Part shown: in pieces, positions 24,636-32,944 of the stretch
How positions within the stretch are numbered: position 1 is the first letter of the stretch
Layout: each line of letters starts with the position of its first letter
Assembly (NCBI GenBank): GCA_017525805.1
Contig: JAFXSH010000100.1
Location: forward strand, 1-64,000
Source of the DNA: Clostridia bacterium
Lineage (GTDB): Bacteria; Bacillota_A; Clostridia; Christensenellales; Aristaeellaceae
Length of the DNA stretch: 64,000 nucleotides
Reading direction: 5' to 3'
Translations under genes and position numbers: made by a program
The notes under the pieces: model-generated
Database searches by the model: none
What the model saw: the letters and a program-made list of their open reading frames with translations, nothing else
Told to the model about the DNA's origin: nothing

Positions 24636-26572
24636 AGGGCGGCTTCCTCCGTTTTCGGCGGTATATTCTGGCGGTAGATGCCCAGCAGGCGCACCAGGTT
24701 CTGGGACCGTGGCAGCAGTTCGTCAAAGCCGGGGATGCTGCCTTCAATGTTATCGTTCAGCCAGTTCATGCGCATCAATTCTTCCGGGGTAAAAGCACGG
24801 GTGCCGTCGCTGATCACGTTGCCCTGCTGATCCACGATGGGGGTCAGGAAGGGGTCGATCTCCTCGTTCACGATGCCGTTTTTCAGGATGCGGGCCAGCA
24901 GCTTCACGCCCTCGGGCAGAGCGCCGTCCATTTCCACGTTGACCACGCCGGTGCTCAGGCCCCACCAGTCATTCACGGCGTGCTTGCTGTCCCGCAGGGC
25001 TTCCACACCGCCGTTGAGCAGGTTTTGCACCGTCTTTTCGTAATAGTTGCCCCAGTTCCAACGCGGCGCGGCCAAGGACTGCAATCCGCCCTCGGGCTTT
25101 ACCATGTAGGTGCCAAGATCCCAGGCCAAGTAGGTGTTGCTGCCGTCCTCGTCCCGGTTGGAAATCACGGAAATGCCCTCGTTTTTGAATTCGAGGATGG
25201 GATTACCGGGCAAGCAGCTCCATTTCAGCTCGATTTTCGCCCGGGGATTGGTCATGCGCGCGCCCAAGGCAAAGGCGTTGATGGCGGCGGTGACGCCCAT
25301 GATGGGATAGTTGGCAACGTAGCCGATGCGGTCGTCCCGAGCCATGGCCCCGGCGATAGCGCCGGTAATGAACTTGCCCTCGTAAATGCGGCAGTAATAG
25401 CTGCGCACGCCCGCGTAGGGCATGGACAGGGAGCAGTTGAACACGGCGATGTTCTTATGATTGGCGGCGGTCAGGCGGCAAGCGTCCATCAGGGTGGGGG
25501 TGGTGGCGAAAATCACGTTGGCCCCCTGGCTGACGGCTTTTTCGATCACCGCGTCGCGGTCATCCTCGCCGCATAGATGGGTGGTGACGCGAATGGCATC
25601 GCCGAATTTTTCCTCCAGCTGTTTCTGGCCCTGGGCATGAGCTGCCGCCCAGGCGCTTTTTTGGGGATCGAAATCGTAAATGAACGCGATGTTCAGCCGG
25701 GGAGCGCCCAAAATACGGTTCAGCAAGCCTTTTTCCTTTTCTTCCGGCTCGGTGCTCACAGACAGGGGTTCCCCCTCCGAAAGCAATCGGACATCGGGCC
25801 ACAGGGCGCTGAGACTTTGGCGGATCTCGTCGCTGGTCATTTTTTTCAGCTCCGAGAAGGGATGCACCTGAATATATACCAGCAGCGCGTCGCCCGCCGT
25901 CAGGGGCAGCTTTTCCGCGTTCAACTGATCAAAAGCGGCGGAAAAGCGGCGGAAATCGCTGCTGAAAGCGCGCCGGTCGTCCTCCGTCCATTCCTGATCG
26001 GGCTGGAAGCCCAAAGCGGCCTGCAAGCGGGCATAAGAGCCGGGCTGAGTGAAGGTGACCAGGTAGGTTTTGCTGACCTTGTAAAATTTCAGAAACTCGT
26101 AATAAAGCTGAATCTTCGGGTCATCCGACAGGGCGGGCACCATGCGGGTGACGATGCCGGGGATACTGGGCGAATCGTAGCTTTTCAGCACGCTCACCCG
26201 TTTGTGGCCTTCCTGCACGTAGAAATTGCCCAAGTATTCGATGCAGGCGATGGGGTCGGTGATGCCGCCCTCGTCCAAATGGGCTTCGCACAGAGTCACC
26301 CATTTGCTGCCAAATTCGGTATTATCATCCAGCAGGGGCATGAAATTGCCCGCGAAAGCGGCCTTGCGGCCATCGGTCCAGGTGCCGATGATGCGGTCAG
26401 CGGGGATATCCACCAGCCCTACCTTCACGGGATTGGTAAGGGCGGATTCATCAATGATATCGTTCAGCACCTGGGGATAGGGAGATACGCCCCTGGCGAC
26501 GCAGGCGCTGTAATATTTTTTTGCTTTTTTCTGGGCTTCAGCATACTGTGATAGGGCTTCTGCTCTGCTCAT
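24632..26572 (-). CDS. Cytosolic fusion of a ParB-like domain and a BMP-type (PnrA) binding domain
   Basis: 646 residues from the ATG at 26572 with GGAGG 5 nt upstream. There is no signal peptide or membrane helix. Residues about 45-150 contain VGLVDIPADRIIG and YLGNFYVQEGHKRVSVLKSY, matching the strand-loop and GHKR pattern of the ParB/sulfiredoxin fold. About 155-285 is helical and unassigned. From about 292 (RLNIAFIYDFDPQKSAWAAAH) to about 600 lies a type 1 periplasmic-binding fold of the basic-membrane-protein/PnrA nucleoside-binding class. Being cytosolic, it is probably a ligand sensor or switch rather than a transporter component. It overlaps the phosphoesterase gene by 4 nt. The architecture is read from sequence; the function is unknown. 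Confidence 0.78.
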   Translation of the reverse strand: MSRAEALSQYAEAQKKAKKYYSACVARGVSPYPQVLNDIIDESALTNPVKVGLVDIPADRIIGTWTDGRKAAFAGNFMPLLDDNTEFGSKWVTLCEAHLDEGGITDPIACIEYLGNFYVQEGHKRVSVLKSYDSPSIPGIVTRMVPALSDDPKIQLYYEFLKFYKVSKTYLVTFTQPGSYARLQAALGFQPDQEWTEDDRRAFSSDFRRFSAAFDQLNAEKLPLTAGDALLVYIQVHPFSELKKMTSDEIRQSLSALWPDVRLLSEGEPLSVSTEPEEKEKGLLNRILGAPRLNIAFIYDFDPQKSAWAAAHAQGQKQLEEKFGDAIRVTTHLCGEDDRDAVIEKAVSQGANVIFATTPTLMDACRLTAANHKNIAVFNCSLSMPYAGVRSYYCRIYEGKFITGAIAGAMARDDRIGYVANYPIMGVTAAINAFALGARMTNPRAKIELKWSCLPGNPILEFKNEGISVISNRDEDGSNTYLAWDLGTYMVKPEGGLQSLAAPRWNWGNYYEKTVQNLLNGGVEALRDSKHAVNDWWGLSTGVVNVEMDGALPEGVKLLARILKNGIVNEEIDPFLTPIVDQQGNVISDGTRAFTPEELMRMNWLNDNIEGSIPGFDELLPRSQNLVRLLGIYRQNIPPKTEEAAL

Positions 26573-26627
26573 ATTTTCCTCCATAAGCGCGGGCGGCTGA
26601 TATGGCTTTTTTGCCCGGCGCGACTGC

Positions 26628-26656
26628 ATTATAGGAGAAAAAAGGGACGATGGCAA
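26628..26656 (-). promoter_or_regulatory. Promoter of the ParB-like/BMP fusion-phosphoesterase pair
   Basis: Minus strand TTGCCA (26656-26651), 17-nt spacer, TATAAT (26633-26628), 55 nt before the start. Confidence 0.75.
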
Positions 26657-26735
26657 TGCTTCTCCCGCGCTCTTTTCCACCGAAAAGGACAGGAAATGTA
26701 AATAATGGTACCGGATTGGTAATGAATCAGCTTCG

Positions 26736-27698
26736 TCAGGCGCTTTCCGTCATCTTTGCCAGTACCGTTTCCCGATCCGGCACGCTGGAAATGCCTCCGT
26801 GGGTTTGGGTGGACAGGCTGGCGGCGGTGCAGGCGAAGCGCACGATGCTTTCCAGTTCTTTTTCTGTCAGGCGGTTGGGCGCTTTTCCGCACTTTAGGAA
26901 CTGGCTCATGGCGCTGCCGCCGAAAATATCCCCCGCGCCGGTGGTATCCACCACATGAATGCCGGAGGGACTGGCGACGGTAACGCTGGCGGAAGCGGTT
27001 TCGGCATGGCAGCCCTTGGGGCCTAAGGTGGCGTACACCAGGGAAACGCCGTATTCCCGGACCAGCTTCCGCGCCCCTTCCTCCGGGGCGAGGCCCCATA
27101 GCCATTGGATTTCTTCATCGCTGATCTTTACGATATCGGCCTGACGGAGGCTCCATTCCATGGCTTTCTTGGCGGCTTCCTCGCTGTTCCAAAGGGGCTT
27201 GCGCAGGTTGGGGTCCAGGCTGATAAGCAGGCTGTGGGCTTTTGCCAGCTCCACAGCCTTTCGGGTGGCGGAGGCGGCGGGCTCGTCGGTGAGGGACAGG
27301 GTGCCAAAATGAAACACCTTCGCCTCGGCAATCAGCGCTTCGTCCACTTCCTCAGGTTTTAGACAGGTATCGGCCCCGGGCTTGCGGGCAAAGCTGAAAT
27401 CCCGGTTGCCGCTTTTGTCCAGGGAAACAAAGGCCAGGGTGGTGAATACGCTGGGATCGATCCGCACGCCCTGGGTGTCGATGCCCGCGTTTTTCAGGGT
27501 GTTCAGCAGCAGAGAGCCAAACATATCGCTTCCCACTTTGCCGATCATGGCGGTTTTGCAGCCGTATTTGTTCAGCGCCGCCAGAAAATTGCCCGGCGCG
27601 CCGCCGGGATTGGCGGCTAAGGTGGGGTAGCCCGCATCGTCGACGGACTTGGGGGCGAAATCGATCAACAGCTCACCCAGGGCTACAACGTCAAACAT
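26736..27698 (-). CDS. PfkB-family carbohydrate kinase, fructokinase type
   Basis: 320 residues from the ATG at 27698 (AAGGAGG 8 nt upstream). Motif 1 is NPGGAPGNFLAAL with KVGSDMFG; motif 2 is DTTGAGDIFGG with the catalytic Asp and anion hole. The VALGELLIDF start and the GAPGN pattern match bacterial fructokinases, which make fructose-6-P. Other ketoses or KDG are possible. It has its own promoter and is not joined to any sugar hydrolase. It may complement the sucrose-type PTS at 2280, but that link is inferred. Confidence 0.88.
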   Translation of the reverse strand: MFDVVALGELLIDFAPKSVDDAGYPTLAANPGGAPGNFLAALNKYGCKTAMIGKVGSDMFGSLLLNTLKNAGIDTQGVRIDPSVFTTLAFVSLDKSGNRDFSFARKPGADTCLKPEEVDEALIAEAKVFHFGTLSLTDEPAASATRKAVELAKAHSLLISLDPNLRKPLWNSEEAAKKAMEWSLRQADIVKISDEEIQWLWGLAPEEGARKLVREYGVSLVYATLGPKGCHAETASASVTVASPSGIHVVDTTGAGDIFGGSAMSQFLKCGKAPNRLTEKELESIVRFACTAASLSTQTHGGISSVPDRETVLAKMTESA

Positions 27699-27737
27699 GG
27701 GGGAAACCTCCTTCGTCATGAGAGCATTTGTTTTTCT

Positions 27738-27766
27738 ATTATCGCATATTCTCCAGGATGCGTCAA
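27738..27766 (-). promoter_or_regulatory. Promoter of the fructokinase-type gene
   Basis: Minus strand TTGACG (27766-27761), 17-nt spacer, GATAAT (27743-27738), in the 85-bp gap after the histidine kinase gene. Confidence 0.7.
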
Positions 27767-27783
27767 TCAAGGAGATTGCAGGA

Positions 27784-29526
27784 TCATCTTTCATCCGTAA
27801 GACGCTTGATTTCCGCTGACAGCGTCATGCCACGCACAGGCTTTGCCAAAAAACCGTCGAAACCCTCCCGCATGCAGAGCTGTTCGATTTCCGAACCAAC
27901 GTTAGCCGTCAGGCACACGATTTTGCTTTCGCAGCACAGCCCGTTTTCCTGGTTTCTGATCTTATGCAGGCATTTGACGCCATCCATTCCGGGCATCTGG
28001 TGATCCATCAGAATGATGTCGTAACGGGTTTCCAACGTTTTTTGCAGCGCTTCTTCGCCGCTGGCCGCCGTATCTACCCGCGCTTTTGTTTCCCGAAGCA
28101 GCTTTTTCACCACCATCAGATTCATGGGCGTATCGTCCACGGCGAGAATTTTGAGGTTCGGAAAAAACAGAACGCTTGGTTTGTCCGGCGCATCGGGTCT
28201 TTCCGCCTTTTTCAGGTCCACCGTACCCACGGGGGTATCGTCCGCGACGGCTTGCGGAATCTCGATATGGAAGGTGGAGCCCTCGCCATAGGTGCTGGTG
28301 ACGCGGACCGTGCCGCCCATCATATCCAATAGCTGCTTTACGATGGAAAGCCCCAGTCCTGTGCCCTCGATCGCGCGGTTCTTCTGTTCATCAAGGCGCA
28401 GAAACGCGGTAAACAGGTGGGGAATGTCCGCTTCCCGAATCCCGATACCCGTGTCGGCGACGTCATAGACCATCCGAAACGTTCCGGTTTCGTCCGTGCG
28501 GCCGCTGACGGTCAGCGTCACGGAGCCGGTTTTGGTGTATTTGATGGCATTGGTGATCACGTTGAGCAGAATTTGCTTGATCCGCGCCTCGTCGCCGTTC
28601 AGCATGGAGGGCAGCGCGGGTTCCACCTCAATTCGATAATCCAGTTCTTTTTCCTTTGCCCGAAGCCATGTCATGCCCACCACGTCGGACAGCATGCCGG
28701 TGGTTTTGTAGCTGCTGTTGGTCAGCTCCATGCGTCCGGTTTCCAGCCGGGACATATCCAGAATTTCATTGATCGTTTGCAGCAGGGTCCTGCTTGCGAT
28801 TTCGATATTCTGCGCGTTTTCCCTTACCTCGGAGGGTATTTTTTCCCGCAGCGTCATTTCGTTCAAGCCGATAATGGCGTTCACCGGGGTGCGGATTTCA
28901 TGGCTCATGCTGGAAAAGAACCGCTTCTGCGCCTGATTCAGCCATTCGATCTCCTTTTTCTGCTTCTGCACGATCCGGTTTTCCGCCCTGTATACCGAGG
29001 TGACGAAGGCAAAGAGCGAACAAATCAGCACGGTGACCAGCAGGATGGACAAAAACGATTCCACATGCTCGGCGGTCACGGTATGCCGCTCCAGCAACTC
29101 TGGATGGAGAACGGAGACAAGATAGCAAATGCCGCTCACGACGATGCACAATGCCAGGACCAGAACGCGTTCCCATTTCTGGGTCACCAGATACACATAG
29201 ACCAGCGCGAAAGCAAATACGACGGGCGCGCCGCCGTACATCCCGCCGGAGGAAAAGAAGGTCAGGGGATACATGAGAAAGTAGAGCATACCGGAGACAG
29301 CCGATCCTGCCCGCATTTTCCCTGTCTGAAAGGTCAGGGCCACCGTCGCGCCAAAAAGCGCCGTGCCGATCAGCATGACCGCGATATGGAGGGTATTGCC
29401 CCCGGACAGGATGGTGTACACGGAAACCACCACAAATTCCGCCAGGGCGATGGCGGACAAAAGCTGGAACAGCCTGCTCTGCAGCGGGATGTCCGCATTC
29501 AGGATTTGTTTGATCCGCGCTTTCAT
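27784..29526 (-). CDS. Hybrid sensor histidine kinase with receiver domain
   Basis: 580 residues. About six N-terminal membrane helices (about 20-178) form an integral membrane sensor with almost no extracellular domain. A short coiled coil follows (about 180-200). The dimerisation domain has His209 in SSMSHEIRTPVNAIIG. The ATPase has N box LLNVITNAIKYT, G1 VADTGIGI and G2 GTGLGLSIVKQL. The C-terminal receiver (about 455-575) has VDDTPMN, phospho-Asp in ILMDHQMPGMDG, and FLAKPV. The ATG overlaps the Hpt gene stop by 4 nt. With Hpt and the HD-GYP regulator it makes a His-Asp-His-Asp relay. The signal is unknown. Confidence 0.93.
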   Translation of the reverse strand: MKARIKQILNADIPLQSRLFQLLSAIALAEFVVVSVYTILSGGNTLHIAVMLIGTALFGATVALTFQTGKMRAGSAVSGMLYFLMYPLTFFSSGGMYGGAPVVFAFALVYVYLVTQKWERVLVLALCIVVSGICYLVSVLHPELLERHTVTAEHVESFLSILLVTVLICSLFAFVTSVYRAENRIVQKQKKEIEWLNQAQKRFFSSMSHEIRTPVNAIIGLNEMTLREKIPSEVRENAQNIEIASRTLLQTINEILDMSRLETGRMELTNSSYKTTGMLSDVVGMTWLRAKEKELDYRIEVEPALPSMLNGDEARIKQILLNVITNAIKYTKTGSVTLTVSGRTDETGTFRMVYDVADTGIGIREADIPHLFTAFLRLDEQKNRAIEGTGLGLSIVKQLLDMMGGTVRVTSTYGEGSTFHIEIPQAVADDTPVGTVDLKKAERPDAPDKPSVLFFPNLKILAVDDTPMNLMVVKKLLRETKARVDTAASGEEALQKTLETRYDIILMDHQMPGMDGVKCLHKIRNQENGLCCESKIVCLTANVGSEIEQLCMREGFDGFLAKPVRGMTLSAEIKRLTDER

Positions 29527-29882
29527 CCGATCATCTCCCGAAGACCGTCAGCCAGCGCGGCGTAATCCGCAAGAAATGGCGTGTGGGCCGTCCGCAGCGT
29601 GGATTCGTCCCCTTCCTTCGCCGCCAGCTCCAGCCCGTACGCTTTTTCGGAAAGATCGGACGCGCCGATCATCCGGGACGTATTCTTGACGGAGTGCATA
29701 AGGATGCGATAATTGGCCCAGTCCCGCGCCTCGAAAAACCGCTGCATGCGGGTTTCGTTCGCATCATGCTCGTTCACATATTCCGCCAGCATCTCTCCAT
29801 AGAAATCCATATCGTCCGCGCAGTATGCCAGCCCTTCCGTGCCGTCAATGCCCAGCGACTGCAAAGCATGGGTATCCAGCAT
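29523..29882 (-). CDS. Stand-alone Hpt phosphotransfer protein
   Basis: 119 residues from the ATG at 29882 with GGGAGGTG upstream. The all-helical domain carries the phospho-His in LMHSVKNTSRMIGA (His63), the Hpt HxxKxxS pattern. It would shuttle phosphate from the hybrid kinase receiver to the HD-GYP response regulator. It is 2 nt from the regulator gene and overlaps the kinase gene by 4 nt, so the three are one translational unit. Confidence 0.9.
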   Translation of the reverse strand: MLDTHALQSLGIDGTEGLAYCADDMDFYGEMLAEYVNEHDANETRMQRFFEARDWANYRILMHSVKNTSRMIGASDLSEKAYGLELAAKEGDESTLRTAHTPFLADYAALADGLREMIG

Positions 29883-29884
29883 GC

Positions 29885-30901
29885 TCACACCTCCCGCATC
29901 GCATAGTCTTTGTCTTCGTCCATGATGTCCAGCATGATATCGGCAAAGCGCGGGTCGAACTGGCTGCCTTTGCACTGTTCGATCTCCGCCCGAACCGCCG
30001 CCTGGGACAATTGCCTGCGGTAGCTGCGGTTGCTCGTCATGGCGTCATAGGTGTCCGCCACCGCTATGATCCGCGCCACCTCCGGGATATTTTCTCCCTT
30101 GAGCCCGTCGGGATAGCCTCGCCCGTCATAGCGCTCATGATGCCAGTGCGCGCCGATTTCCAGTTCAGGCAGGTCGGTGATTTTCGCCAGGATCTGCGCG
30201 CCGACAGCCGGATGAGTCTTGATTTCCGCAAACTCTTCCTCGGTCAGGCGGCTCGTTTTGTTGATGATCGCGTCCCGAATGCCGATCTTGCCCACGTCGT
30301 GCAGAAGGCCCATCATGTAGATTTTTTCCTGCTCCCGCTCGCTGAACCCAGCGCGCATGGCAATCTCCTTCGCGTACTGCGCCACCCGGGCGGAATGGCC
30401 GTGGGTATAGCGGTCCTTCGCGTCGACGGACGCCGCCAGCGCCTGAACGATCTGTAAATAGGCATGGGACAGCTTTTCTGTTTTTACCCGGATTTCATGC
30501 GACATGCTTTCATGCAGCCGGTTCAGCTCCATGATGTTGCGCACGCGCTTGAGCAGCACTTCCGCGGCAAAGGGCTTCCGCACGAAATCGGCGGCCCCGG
30601 CATGCAGCCCTTCGGTCTCCGTGCGAACGTCCCCGTCGCCTGTTAGAAAAACCACCGGCACGTTCCGGTAAGCAGGCGATGCTTTCAACTGCTTCAAAAT
30701 ATCGAAGCCGTTGATATCCGGCATATGCACATCCAGCAGAATGACATCGGGAATGTGTTCGCCGTCCAGAAAGGCAAAAGCGTCAGTGCCGGAGCTGAAA
30801 TAACGGCCTTCAATGCCAGCCTTGTCGAATACGCGCTTTGCCACCTTGAGGCTCATTATTTCATCATCGACAACCATTACGCTGGTTTTTTCGTGGATCA
30901 T
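29885..30901 (-). CDS. Response regulator with HD-GYP cyclic-di-GMP phosphodiesterase output
   Basis: 338 residues from the ATG at 30901 (GAGGG 6 nt upstream). The receiver domain has VVDDE, phospho-Asp57 in ILLDVHMPDING, and VRKPF. A linker helix leads to a complete HD-GYP domain: HGHSARVAQYAKEI, HD201-202 in LLHDVGKIGI, HPAVGAQIL, and HHERYDGRGYPDGLKGE. All metal ligands appear present, so it should hydrolyse cyclic-di-GMP when phosphorylated. It is first in the phosphorelay operon. It implies cyclic-di-GMP signalling in this organism; no GGDEF gene is in the window. Confidence 0.94.
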   Translation of the reverse strand: MIHEKTSVMVVDDEIMSLKVAKRVFDKAGIEGRYFSSGTDAFAFLDGEHIPDVILLDVHMPDINGFDILKQLKASPAYRNVPVVFLTGDGDVRTETEGLHAGAADFVRKPFAAEVLLKRVRNIMELNRLHESMSHEIRVKTEKLSHAYLQIVQALAASVDAKDRYTHGHSARVAQYAKEIAMRAGFSEREQEKIYMMGLLHDVGKIGIRDAIINKTSRLTEEEFAEIKTHPAVGAQILAKITDLPELEIGAHWHHERYDGRGYPDGLKGENIPEVARIIAVADTYDAMTSNRSYRRQLSQAAVRAEIEQCKGSQFDPRFADIMLDIMDEDKDYAMREV

Positions 30902-30984
30902 GCTCAACCCTCATTTTGTATGAAATCTCGCGCACTGTCTGCAATCCCTGCACAGCTTTTCCTTTGTATCCCTTCACAGGTCCC

Positions 30985-31013
30985 ATTATATACGAAGATC
31001 AATAGAAAGGCAA
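30985..31013 (-). promoter_or_regulatory. Promoter of the phosphorelay operon
   Basis: Minus strand TTGCCT (31013-31008), 17-nt spacer, TATAAT (30990-30985), 84 nt before the regulator start. Confidence 0.75.
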
Positions 31014-31106
31014 TATTCCCGCATTTTGAACAGCCGGCGCTTTTTTTTCGCGGCTATGGAACAAACGGCGGATTTCATTCGTCTATATGAATGAGGTGAG
31101 GATGAA

Positions 31107-31430
31107 ATGAGCACGATGCTTTCGATTTATCCCAAGGAAGACAGCCCCACCCTGCTGGCCATCGACGAAGACGAAAAGGTGGTTTATGTGGACGGCGAAC
31201 CCTGCGAGCTGACCCAGCAGGAGTTTTCCCTGTTGCAGGAGCTGGCCCAGAATATCGACCGGCCCGTGTCCCGGGAAGAACTGCTGCGGGACGCCTGGGG
31301 ATACGTATGCCCGGGAGAAACCCGCACGGTGGACGTGCATATCCAGCGGCTGCGGAAAAAATTAGGCTTTTTTTCCATCGAAACGGTGTACCGCCGGGGC
31401 TACAAGCTGCGGGCCCAGGAGGTCTATTGA
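31107..31430 (+). CDS. Orphan OmpR/PhoB-type winged-helix DNA-binding protein
   Basis: 107 residues. The domain is a full OmpR output module: ELTQQEFSLLQELAQN, then REELLRDAWGY, the TRTVDVHIQRLRKKLG recognition helix, and IETVYRRGYKL. There is no receiver domain and no partner kinase on this strand. A short N-terminal strand pair may replace the receiver contact. GAGGTGAGG precedes the ATG. It is divergent from the phosphorelay operon across 205 bp, so it could control that operon, but nothing proves this. Confidence 0.85.
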   Translation: MSTMLSIYPKEDSPTLLAIDEDEKVVYVDGEPCELTQQEFSLLQELAQNIDRPVSREELLRDAWGYVCPGETRTVDVHIQRLRKKLGFFSIETVYRRGYKLRAQEVY

Positions 31431-31453
31431 TCGTTTACTCCACGGAGCGTAGG

Positions 31454-31482
31454 TTGCTAACAGCCTAAAAGTCTGTTATGCT
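31454..31482 (+). promoter_or_regulatory. Promoter of the XRE-desulfoferrodoxin fusion gene
   Basis: TTGCTA (31454-31459), 17-nt spacer, TATGCT (31477-31482). An imperfect inverted repeat AGGTTG-CTAA-CAGCCT covers the -35 box and could be the regulator's own operator. Confidence 0.6.
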
Positions 31483-31504
31483 GTACCCGAAAGAGGTGAT
31501 ACTG

Positions 31505-32092
31505 ATGGATCATTATGTAACGGGTACGACGATCAAGAGCCTGCGGGAAAAGCAGGGAATGACCCAGGCGGACTTGGCGGCGAAGCTGAACATTACGGAC
31601 AAGGCCGTTTCCAAATGGGAGACGGGCCGGGGCTTTCCCGACCTGTCCCTGCTGGAACCGCTGGCAAAAGCGCTGCGCGTTTCGGTGCCGGAGCTTTTGT
31701 CCGGCCAGGTGATCGTGAACGGCAACCGGGCCAGCAACCTGCTGCGCTCCCGGCTGTACGTGTGCCCCGTGTGCGGCAACGTGATGTTTGCCAAGGGCGA
31801 CAGCGTGATTTCCTGCTGCGGCATCGCCCTGCCCCCGCTGGAAGCGGAGGAGCCGGACGATGCGCACCGGGCCATGGTGGAAAAGGTGGAGAACGAATAC
31901 TTTGTTTCCGTTCCCCACGATATGACCAAGGAGCATTTTATTTCCTTTATCGCCTATGTGATCATGGACCGGTTTGAAATGAAAGCCCTGTATCCCGAAG
32001 GAAACGCGGAGGCGCGCTTCTTCCCCCGCAGCCGGAACGGGAAGCTGTACTTTTACTGCAACAGGCACGGGCTGTTCTGCCAAAAGATGTGA
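31505..32092 (+). CDS. XRE-family regulator fused to a desulfoferrodoxin/superoxide-reductase-like domain
   Basis: 195 residues from the ATG at 31505 (AAAGAGGTGAT upstream). Residues 8-60 are an XRE helix-turn-helix (TQADLAAKLNITDKAVSKWE). Residues 86-112 match the desulforedoxin part of desulfoferrodoxin, with Cys87, Cys90, Cys104 and Cys105. Residues 118-190 follow the superoxide reductase fold: His121, His138 in VPHDMTKEH, His144, then Cys185 and His188 in CNRHGLF. These five are the ligands of the catalytic Fe centre. The protein is therefore probably a DNA-binding oxygen or superoxide sensor with two iron sites. The ligands are seen; sensing is inferred. A terminator follows. Confidence 0.85.
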   Translation: MDHYVTGTTIKSLREKQGMTQADLAAKLNITDKAVSKWETGRGFPDLSLLEPLAKALRVSVPELLSGQVIVNGNRASNLLRSRLYVCPVCGNVMFAKGDSVISCCGIALPPLEAEEPDDAHRAMVEKVENEYFVSVPHDMTKEHFISFIAYVIMDRFEMKALYPEGNAEARFFPRSRNGKLYFYCNRHGLFCQKM

Positions 32093-32096
32093 CACG

Positions 32097-32135
32097 AAAA
32101 AAGCCTGCGGGGTGATGAAAACCCGCAGGTTTTTT
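32097..32135. terminator. Bidirectional terminator between the XRE fusion gene and pyrH
   Basis: Six A then GCCTGCGGG, a loop, CCCGCAGGT and a T run. It is symmetrical and would stop transcription from both sides. Confidence 0.9.
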
Positions 32136-32169
32136 CCTTATGGCTTTCTCGGCGGAGAGATCAACCTCG

Positions 32170-32880
32170 TTACGCCTCGGGCCGCAGTACGGTGCCCATA
32201 TCGTCTCCATCCAGGACTTTGAGGATGCTTTCCGGCTCGAACAGGCCGAATACCCGCACGATGGGCACCCTGTTTTCGGCGCACAGGGCGAAGGCGGCGG
32301 CGTCCATCACCTTGAGGCGCAGTTCCTGGGCCTTTTCATACGTGATTTCCCGGATGAGGGTGGCGGTGGGGTCCTGCTTGGGATCGGCGGTATATACGCC
32401 GTCGATGTTTTTGGCCAGCAGGATGGCGTCCGCGCCCACTTCCACGGCCCGCAGCACCACAGCGGTGTCGGTGGAGAAGAAGGGATTGCCGCTGCCGCCC
32501 GCGAAGAGGGTCACATACCCCTGCTCCATGTATGCCCGGGCCTTTTCAGCGTTGAACACCTCGCACACCCGGGGCATTTCAATGGCGCTCAGCACCACGG
32601 CTTTGCCGCCCGCCCGCTGCACGGCGTCCCGCATGGCCAAACAGTTGATCACCGTGCCAAGCATGCCCATTTGGTCGGCGGTCACCCTGTCCATCTGGCC
32701 GCCGCTGCGGCCCCGCCAGATATTGCCCGCGCCGATGACCACGCCCAATTGGGTCTTTTCCGCAATCTTTACCAGCACTTTCGCCACGTGATCGATGATG
32801 CCGTGATCGAACAGCCGCCCGTTTTCCCCTAACATTTCGCCGCTGAGCTTGAGCAGTACGCGCTTGTATTCCAGTTTCAT
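32170..32880 (-). CDS. pyrH: UMP kinase
   Basis: 236 residues, full length. Amino-acid-kinase fold: VLLKLSGEMLG start, VVIGAGNIWRG phosphate loop, the MGMLGTVINCLAMRDA block, and FAGGSGNPFFSTDTAVVLRA. It makes UDP from UMP using ATP and is the hexameric bacterial type. AAGGAGGG precedes the ATG. It follows tsf, but a terminator-like hairpin lies in the 64-bp gap. The usual next gene, frr, is absent; a bidirectional terminator follows directly. Confidence 0.97.
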   Translation of the reverse strand: MKLEYKRVLLKLSGEMLGENGRLFDHGIIDHVAKVLVKIAEKTQLGVVIGAGNIWRGRSGGQMDRVTADQMGMLGTVINCLAMRDAVQRAGGKAVVLSAIEMPRVCEVFNAEKARAYMEQGYVTLFAGGSGNPFFSTDTAVVLRAVEVGADAILLAKNIDGVYTADPKQDPTATLIREITYEKAQELRLKVMDAAAFALCAENRVPIVRVFGLFEPESILKVLDGDDMGTVLRPEA

Positions 32881-32903
32881 GGGTATTCCCTCCTTATCCG
32901 CAT

Positions 32904-32931
32904 AAAAAAGGGGCGGCAGGAGCCGTCCCTT
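32904..32931 (-). terminator. Intrinsic terminator or attenuator between tsf and pyrH
   Basis: Minus strand AAGGGACGGC, TCCT loop, GCCGCCCCTT then further T residues. It overlaps the short gap before the pyrH ribosome site. No promoter fits between it and pyrH, so pyrH must depend on read-through. Confidence 0.75.
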
Positions 32932-32944
32932 GATTGAAGCGAAA

